Part shown: positions 6,283 through 10,342 of the stretch, in pieces
How the letters are laid out: every line of letters begins with the position of its first letter
Position numbering within the stretch: position 1 is the stretch's first letter
From: Candidatus Kapaibacterium sp.
GTDB lineage: Bacteria > Bacteroidota > Ignavibacteria > Kapaibacteriales > Kapaibacteriaceae
Length of the DNA stretch: 10,342 bases
Assembly (NCBI GenBank): GCA_030830285.1
Contig: JAURNF010000217.1
Location: 1-10,342, forward strand
Direction: 5' to 3'
The notes under the pieces: generated by a model
The model's input: the letters and a program-made list of their open reading frames with translations, nothing else
Databases searched by the model: none
What the model was told of the DNA's origin: nothing
Made by a program: the position numbers and the translations under genes

Positions 6283-6984
6283 TCAAAGATACCCCAAAAC
6301 TTGCCGTAATCTGGAAGCCGTTGATGCTCCTGGCGCGAGCGTGTCAACTACCATCGTGGCACCAGCTTCATGAAGTTCCTGCGCGGTATGCACGCCGGTT
6401 GTCACTGCGATGCAGGCAATCCCGTGCGCTCGGGCGCATAGCACATCACCAATGGCATCACCAATGATCACGGCGTCTGTGGTAGCAAAGGATCCACCCG
6501 AAGCCCGATTCACAGCATCAATCGCCCGTGGTGGCAGATTCCGCCGATCCTCATGGTCATCACCAAAGGCGCCACCAACGAACACCAACGGAATACCAGC
6601 CATCTCAAGCTTGTGCTGCGCGATTCCATCGATGTTCCCGGTGAGCAAACCGTTGACAATCCCCTGTTCTTGTAGAGCATGGAGAGCATCGATCGCACCA
6701 TCCAGCACGGTAACTGTAGAGGGCGTAATCAGTTCCTTCGCGTGACCCGCCATATCGGCCGCGAACGCAGTCCATACCGCATCAAGCTCAGCCCGTGGAA
6801 TACTGGCGGCATCGATAATCTCATAGACAAGGCCACGGTCGGTGCGTCCGGCAAACGACATATCCTTGACGATGTCACTCACGTCGACATCAAACAGCGT
6901 CCGGAACGACTTCTTGTACATTTCACGTCCGATGCCATGATCGACGCGCAGGAGCGTTCCATCGATATCCCAAAGTGCTATCAT
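6283..6984 (-). CDS. HAD-superfamily phosphatase (phosphoglycolate-phosphatase-like)
   Basis: This 233-residue protein is a haloacid-dehalogenase-type hydrolase with a C1 cap. Motif I is DIDGTLL with nucleophile D6 and acid/base D8. The helical cap spans about residues 15-85. Motif II is the threonine of LLTGN (T115). The motif III lysine is probably K125 in QHKLEMAG. Motif IV is IIGDAIGD with D176 and D180, which bind magnesium. The TGNIDGIAQHKL followed by GGAFGDDHEDRRNL pattern marks the group often annotated as phosphoglycolate phosphatase-like or generic HAD hydrolase. The exact phosphate ester cannot be read from the sequence. It heads the operon with cmk and ispH. Its ATG is preceded 4 bases upstream by a TAnnTTTG box. 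Confidence 0.9.
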   Translation of the reverse strand: MIALWDIDGTLLRVDHGIGREMYKKSFRTLFDVDVSDIVKDMSFAGRTDRGLVYEIIDAASIPRAELDAVWTAFAADMAGHAKELITPSTVTVLDGAIDALHALQEQGIVNGLLTGNIDGIAQHKLEMAGIPLVFVGGAFGDDHEDRRNLPPRAIDAVNRASGGSFATTDAVIIGDAIGDVLCARAHGIACIAVTTGVHTAQELHEAGATMVVDTLAPGASTASRLRQVLGYL

Positions 6985-6988
6985 CCAA

Positions 6989-6996
6989 CAAACCTA
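6989..6996 (-). promoter_or_regulatory. TAnnTTTG promoter box for the HAD-cmk-ispH operon
   Basis: The minus strand reads TAGGTTTG, an exact match to the -7 element of Bacteroidota primary-sigma promoters. It ends 4 bases before the HAD ATG, so transcription would start at or within a few bases of the start codon and the message would be nearly leaderless. No matching TTTG/TTG upstream element is visible at the usual 18-21 bases. Confidence 0.35.
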
Positions 6997-7008
6997 CGGC
7001 TCGTTCTC

Positions 7009-7016
7009 TATCTTTG
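7009..7016 (+). promoter_or_regulatory. TAnnTTTG promoter box for the PhnC/PhnE-like importer
   Basis: TATCTTTG matches TAnnTTTG exactly. It ends 4 bases before the second of two tandem ATGs (7018 and 7021), mirroring the box on the opposite strand. No Shine-Dalgarno sequence precedes the gene, which is consistent with a leaderless message starting at 7021. An upstream TTG element is not visible. Confidence 0.35.
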
Positions 7017-7017
7017 C

Positions 7018-7788
7018 ATGATGCAACCGCTTCTGTCTGTCCGAAACCTCACGTTGACCTATCCCAACGGGTATCAAGCACTCAAAGGTATCTCCTTTGA
7101 CGTGATGCCTGGGGAGTTTCTCGTCATCATCGGCCTTTCTGGCAGCGGTAAGTCGACGTTGTTGCGATGCTTGAATCGACTTCTCGAGCCAACCTCTGGG
7201 TCGGTTACGTTCAGCAATCACGACATCACCCACATCCAGGGCGAAGCGCTTCGGGAACATCGTGCTCGCATTGGCATGATTTTCCAGCACTTCAATCTGA
7301 TCCCACGTCACTCTGTGTTGAAGAATGTGCTCTATGGAGCGCTTGGAACAACACCGACAATGAACGCCATGCTTAGTCGGTTCTCTGACGATGCAACGCA
7401 GCGAGCACACAAGGCGCTGCAGGTCGTTGGCATTCCCGAGAAAGCCGACATCCGTGCAGATTCTCTCTCTGGTGGACAACAGCAACGCGTCGCGATTGCA
7501 CGAGCACTCATGCAAGAGCCACAGTTGCTCCTCGCTGACGAGCCAGTTGCATCGCTCGACCCATCAACATCAAATTCGGTGATGTCGTACCTCGAGCGCA
7601 TCAACAAGGAGATGAACACTACAGTCATCTGCAATCTTCACTTCCTGTCGCTCGTTCGTCAGTACGCAACACGCGTGATTGCGCTCAAGGGTGGCGAAAT
7701 GGTCTTCGAAGGCACGCCGCAGGAAATCACCGACGAATGGTTCCGCACGATTTACGGCGATGATGCAGTGGAGGTGGAGATCCGATGA
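7018..7788 (+). CDS. PhnC-like phosphonate/phosphate ABC transporter ATP-binding protein
   Basis: This 256-residue nucleotide-binding subunit powers import through the permease encoded next. Walker A is GLSGSGKST (39-47), the Q-loop glutamine is Q90 (MIFQHFNL), the signature is LSGGQQQR (150-157), Walker B is LLLADEP (170-176) with E175, the D-loop is SLD (179-181) and the switch histidine is H208. The segments LNRLLEPTSGSV (52-63) and CNLHFLSLVRQYATRVIALKGG (205-226, in which the histidine sits) are typical of PhnC. Substrates of that family are phosphonates, phosphite or related oxyanions; which one applies here cannot be read. The start is one of two tandem ATGs (7018 or 7021). The stop overlaps the permease start as ATGA. 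An in-frame ATG far upstream at 6679 would run through the divergent HAD gene and is rejected. Confidence 0.92.
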   Translation: MMQPLLSVRNLTLTYPNGYQALKGISFDVMPGEFLVIIGLSGSGKSTLLRCLNRLLEPTSGSVTFSNHDITHIQGEALREHRARIGMIFQHFNLIPRHSVLKNVLYGALGTTPTMNAMLSRFSDDATQRAHKALQVVGIPEKADIRADSLSGGQQQRVAIARALMQEPQLLLADEPVASLDPSTSNSVMSYLERINKEMNTTVICNLHFLSLVRQYATRVIALKGGEMVFEGTPQEITDEWFRTIYGDDAVEVEIR

Positions 7789-8786
7789 AACGACTTCTCG
7801 CCATCGTCATCGACCTGTTGCTTGGAGCAGCTGTTGGTGCGCTCCTCGCGAGCGTGATTGTTCCTGCGTTACTCGACGCCGGAGAGACAAGTGACGTCAC
7901 GACAGGACTCTATGCATCTGCGTTGGGTGCTGCTGTGTTTGCTCTTGCGGGCATCTTCGCAAAGGCTTCGATCGGTGGAGTGAGTCTGGGTATCGACGCA
8001 CCCGAGGGTCGGTCAATACGTATCGTGTCACATCTCGGTTGGCTCACACTTGCAGTGTTCATCGTGGGTGGCTGGATAATCACAGCGATCTCGCCAATCG
8101 AGTTTTTCTCCGGAGATGGACTCGCTGGCGCTGGTCGCATCTTCCAGGCCCTGGTCACGCCAGAATTCGACATCATTGGTGAAGCACTATCAGCAATGGT
8201 GGTGACGATTTTCACTGCATTCATGGCAACCGTGATCGCAGTGCCAATCTCGTTTGTGTTGAGCTTCCCAGCCGCACGAAATGTCATGTCCGACACGCCG
8301 CTGACCAAGAGCATCTACGTTGTCCTTCGCATTGTGCTCAACATCATGCGCTCGATGGAGCCTATCATCTGGGCGATCGTGTTCTCGGTATGGGTGGGCA
8401 TTGGTCCATTTGCCGGTATGCTTGCGCTGGTGGTACACACCGTGGCATCGCTGACAAAACAGTACAGCGAGCAAATAGAAGACGTCAATAGCGGACCAAT
8501 CGAAGCAATCTCTGCAACGGGAGCATCACGGATTCAAGTGCTGTGGTTCGCCATCGTACCACAGTGCGTCATCCCCTTTCTGTCCTTCACGATCTACCGC
8601 TGGGACATCAACGTACGCATGGCCACGATCATCGGCTTCGTGGGTGGCGGCGGTATCGGCACACTCCTGACACAGTATCAAGGCCTTGCCAAGTACAACG
8701 AGGTTGGAACGCTCGTGATTCTCATCACAGCGGTAGTCTGGATTCTGGACGTCATGAGTGCCCGCGTACGCGAAGCATTGCGGTAA
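7785..8786 (+). CDS. PhnE-like ABC transporter permease with N-terminal membrane extension
   Basis: This 333-residue inner-membrane permease pairs with the upstream PhnC-like ATPase; its ATG overlaps that gene's TGA. Residues 130-333 match PhnE closely. They include the coupling loop EQIEDVNSGPIEAISATGASRIQVLWFAIVPQ (229-260, with the invariant glycine in ATGAS) and then YRWDINVRMATIIGFVGGGGIG (271-292, close to the usual PhnE version). Likely membrane segments lie near 4-28, 42-62, 84-104, 133-160, 190-223, 255-270, 280-298 and 305-323. Family members are usually about 260-290 residues. Here the first ~80 residues form an extra two-helix unit, starting MKRLLAIVIDLLLG and ending before GIDAPEGRSIRI, that faintly resembles an RDD membrane domain. 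No PhnD-type binding protein is encoded in the window. The gene is convergent with the methyltransferase gene, 8 bases away. Confidence 0.9.
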   Translation: MKRLLAIVIDLLLGAAVGALLASVIVPALLDAGETSDVTTGLYASALGAAVFALAGIFAKASIGGVSLGIDAPEGRSIRIVSHLGWLTLAVFIVGGWIITAISPIEFFSGDGLAGAGRIFQALVTPEFDIIGEALSAMVVTIFTAFMATVIAVPISFVLSFPAARNVMSDTPLTKSIYVVLRIVLNIMRSMEPIIWAIVFSVWVGIGPFAGMLALVVHTVASLTKQYSEQIEDVNSGPIEAISATGASRIQVLWFAIVPQCVIPFLSFTIYRWDINVRMATIIGFVGGGGIGTLLTQYQGLAKYNEVGTLVILITAVVWILDVMSARVREALR

Positions 8787-8794
8787 CGGCAGTC

Positions 8795-9952
8795 CTATCC
8801 GAGATCGAACTCGCCCATGTTCACAGCACCAATCCAGCGGCGACGGTCGAACGTCTCGCGGTTCTTGTTGCAAACGATCTGAAACGCCGTTGAATTGCCT
8901 TGCTTGGCAATGTCGACGGACCAGCCAAGGAAGATCTCCCAGCAGCGATACCACCACTGTCCGTACTCGTCGTAGACGGCATCACGGTTTGCCATCCAGT
9001 TCTCGTACCACTGCTGAATCGTGCGCGAATAGTGGATGCCGACATTCTCGACACTGTGAATTTCGAAGCCAGCGCGTTCAAGTCGAGCCACCACGAATGA
9101 GAGCGGCATGCTTGCGTCAGCACCAGGGAAGATGTACTCATTCATGAATGCGCCCCAGATCAGCGACTCTTTGTGAATCCCTGCCTTGAGTCCCGCAATC
9201 TGGAGATAGAACAAGCCATCATCCTTCAACAACCCATGAATCTGATTCATGAAGCGTTGGAAGTATTTCACGCCAACATGCTCTGCCATTTCAAGACATG
9301 TGATCTTATCGTACTTGTCCTGCGGAATAGCGCGATAGTCCATGCGGATGCAACGCGCGCGGTCTTCAACGCCCCATGCCTTGATTTGTTCATTGCCGTA
9401 ATCAACCCCGGCTTGCGCAATTGAAACACCGGTTGAGTCGGTGCCGAAGTACTTTGCTGTGTGGGCTACAAGCGTGCCCCAACCGCATCCGATGTCGAGC
9501 AATCGCTCTCCTGGCTTGAGCTGAATCTTCTGACTCACAAGATTCATCTTGTTGTCTTGCGCCTCGGTGAGGCCCTCGGTTCCATTGCGATAGAACGCTG
9601 AGGTGTAAATCATCCGCTCGCCGAGGAAGCCCTTGAAGAAGTCGTTACGACGATCGTAGTGGTCGCGGACGATACGCTCGTCCTGCTTCTTCGAGTGGAT
9701 TGCCAATTGGGGGATAAACTTATTGATGACGAATCCAACGTGATGTCCAACGATCTCGTACGAGAAATAGTCGGTGCGATGCTTCATCAGCTGACGGACG
9801 TCAACTGAGACATCTACACGTCCGTGCATGTAGTCTTCGATGAAATTCGTGATCGGCGTCTTCTGTCCGTTCTTGTATCGCGAGTTGACCTTGTTGTCAC
9901 GAACGATCACGATATCGCGGATATTCTTCGAAAGTACATTGTCGGATCCCAT
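8795..9952 (-). CDS. Cyclopropane-fatty-acyl-phospholipid synthase family methyltransferase
   Basis: These enzymes transfer a methyl or methylene group from S-adenosylmethionine to double bonds of membrane phospholipid acyl chains. The 385-residue product has an N-terminal lipid-binding region (to about 90), then HYDRRNDFFKGFLGERMIYTSAFY (98-121), the SAM motif LLDIGCGWGTLV (151-162), GVSIAQAGVDYGNEQI (175-190), EMAEHVG (221-227), EYIFPGADASMPLS (272-285) and GIHYSRTIQQWYENW (305-319, with the conserved YxxT). Where E. coli Cfa has the bicarbonate-site histidine (LLHTIG), this protein has YLQIAG (249-254); Gln at that position is common in the UfaA1/plant-type branch. Cyclopropanation or methyl addition cannot be distinguished. 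The start at 9952 is preceded by GGGGAG. It is a single gene, with the DUF1801 gene 74 bases upstream on the same strand. Confidence 0.92.
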   Translation of the reverse strand: MGSDNVLSKNIRDIVIVRDNKVNSRYKNGQKTPITNFIEDYMHGRVDVSVDVRQLMKHRTDYFSYEIVGHHVGFVINKFIPQLAIHSKKQDERIVRDHYDRRNDFFKGFLGERMIYTSAFYRNGTEGLTEAQDNKMNLVSQKIQLKPGERLLDIGCGWGTLVAHTAKYFGTDSTGVSIAQAGVDYGNEQIKAWGVEDRARCIRMDYRAIPQDKYDKITCLEMAEHVGVKYFQRFMNQIHGLLKDDGLFYLQIAGLKAGIHKESLIWGAFMNEYIFPGADASMPLSFVVARLERAGFEIHSVENVGIHYSRTIQQWYENWMANRDAVYDEYGQWWYRCWEIFLGWSVDIAKQGNSTAFQIVCNKNRETFDRRRWIGAVNMGEFDLG

Positions 9953-9958
9953 CGCTCA

Positions 9959-9964
9959 CTCCCC
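9959..9964 (-). promoter_or_regulatory. Ribosome binding site of the CFA-synthase-like gene
   Basis: The minus strand reads GGGGAG, 6 bases before the ATG at 9952, supporting that start. The remaining spacer up to 10026 holds only a weak AT-rich inverted repeat (ATATC/GATAT around a purine-rich loop) and no convincing promoter. Confidence 0.5.
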
Positions 9965-10026
9965 AAGACTGGTTGAACTACGTGTGATATCCCCTTCACC
10001 GATATACGATGAATCAGAACGGAATC

Positions 10027-10342
10027 CTAACGTTGATTTCGAGCAGCGGCCTTCACAGAAGCAACCAGGATCTCCTCAAGGACGGTCAAGTTCACTGCGT
10101 CCAGCTTCTTGATGTAGATGCACGACTTCCCCGTCGTATGCGGTCCGAGCCGCGACAGCATGTCACTGAGTCCAGCAGCGTCTTCAAGGATGTAAACAGA
10201 CAGTGCTGCTTTCCGAGGAGAGCAGCCAATGACAAACCAGTCAAGCTCACGTCCGCTCTCGTACCGGAGAGTTTGCGAACCAAAGCCGATCATGCTTGGA
10301 CCCCACACCACCGGGTCAGCAGCTGTTATTCGTCCCATGAGC
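10027..10342 (-). CDS. DUF1801 (YdhG-like) domain protein, partial at window edge
   Basis: The minus-strand frame is open to the window edge and ends at 10027. The visible 104 or so residues cover most of a DUF1801 / YdhG-like domain: ADPVVWGPSMIGFGSQTLRY (7-26 from the first ATG), ESGRELDWFVIGCSPRKAAL (27-46), a VYILEDAAGL strand and helix, and TGKSCIYIKKLDAVNLTVLE (69-88). The biochemical role of this family is not established. An ATG at 10338 could start a 103-residue protein, but the frame continues upstream with a leucine codon. Family members normally have a helix before the ITxxxPxxWGPS region, so the true start probably lies outside the window. No ribosome binding site can be assessed. 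Confidence 0.85.
   Translation of the reverse strand, partial: LMGRITAADPVVWGPSMIGFGSQTLRYESGRELDWFVIGCSPRKAALSVYILEDAAGLSDMLSRLGPHTTGKSCIYIKKLDAVNLTVLEEILVASVKAAARNQR

Noticed and set aside
5613..6467. 284-codon plus-strand frame opposite cmk and the HAD gene
   Set aside because: It is antisense to two genes with complete catalytic motifs and has no recognisable domain.
6679..7017. N-terminal extension of the PhnC-like ATPase frame
   Set aside because: It runs antisense through the HAD phosphatase gene; ABC ATPase homology begins right after the ATGs at 7018/7021.
8787..8794. Expected bidirectional terminator between the convergent permease and methyltransferase genes
   Set aside because: The gap is only 8 bases and neither gene end shows a GC-rich hairpin followed by a T-run.

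Overview
The window reads as a compact bacterial chromosome segment with moderate GC content. The best lineage clue is the tmRNA, whose encoded tag reads ADNFGYRMAA. From memory this resembles the green-sulphur-bacterial tag ADDYSYAMAA more than the GE(T/N)NYALAA tags of Bacteroidia. A PD40 / carboxypeptidase-regulatory-like / OmpA protein and several TAnnTTTG promoter-like boxes also fit the Bacteroidota-Chlorobiota superphylum (Chlorobiota, Ignavibacteria or Kapabacteria-like). Clear Shine-Dalgarno sequences precede some genes, unlike typical Bacteroidia. The placement is an inference.

Layout. Bases 1-215 (minus) hold the N-terminus of a membrane protein resembling ComEC/Rec2, divergent from recA. 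recA (387-1463, plus) is followed after 3 bases by recX, which runs without a stop codon into a secreted-type PD40-OmpA envelope protein (1467-3608). A 125-residue protein of unknown function (3588-3965, minus) overlaps that gene's 3' end. Upstream of it on the minus strand lie tRNA-Gly(CCC) (4082-4154) and tmRNA (4172-4536), 17 bases apart.

Next is a minus-strand operon, transcribed from 6984 downward: a HAD phosphatase, cytidylate kinase (cmk) and HMBPP reductase (ispH), with gaps of 4 and 17 bases. Divergent from it across 33 bases is a plus-strand ABC importer pair: a PhnC-like ATPase (7018-7788) and a PhnE-like permease (7785-8786), joined by an ATGA overlap. No binding protein is visible. 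Convergent with the permease is a cyclopropane-fatty-acid-synthase-type methyltransferase (8795-9952, minus). A DUF1801 protein (10027 to the edge, minus) is cut by the window end.

Most of this is housekeeping: recombination and its modulation, ribosome rescue, CMP phosphorylation, isoprenoid synthesis and lipid modification. No mobile element, CRISPR array or defence system was seen. The most unusual points are the in-frame RecX-OmpA fusion, the paired TAnnTTTG-N4-ATG arrangement in the 33-base divergent spacer, and the N-terminal extension of the permease.
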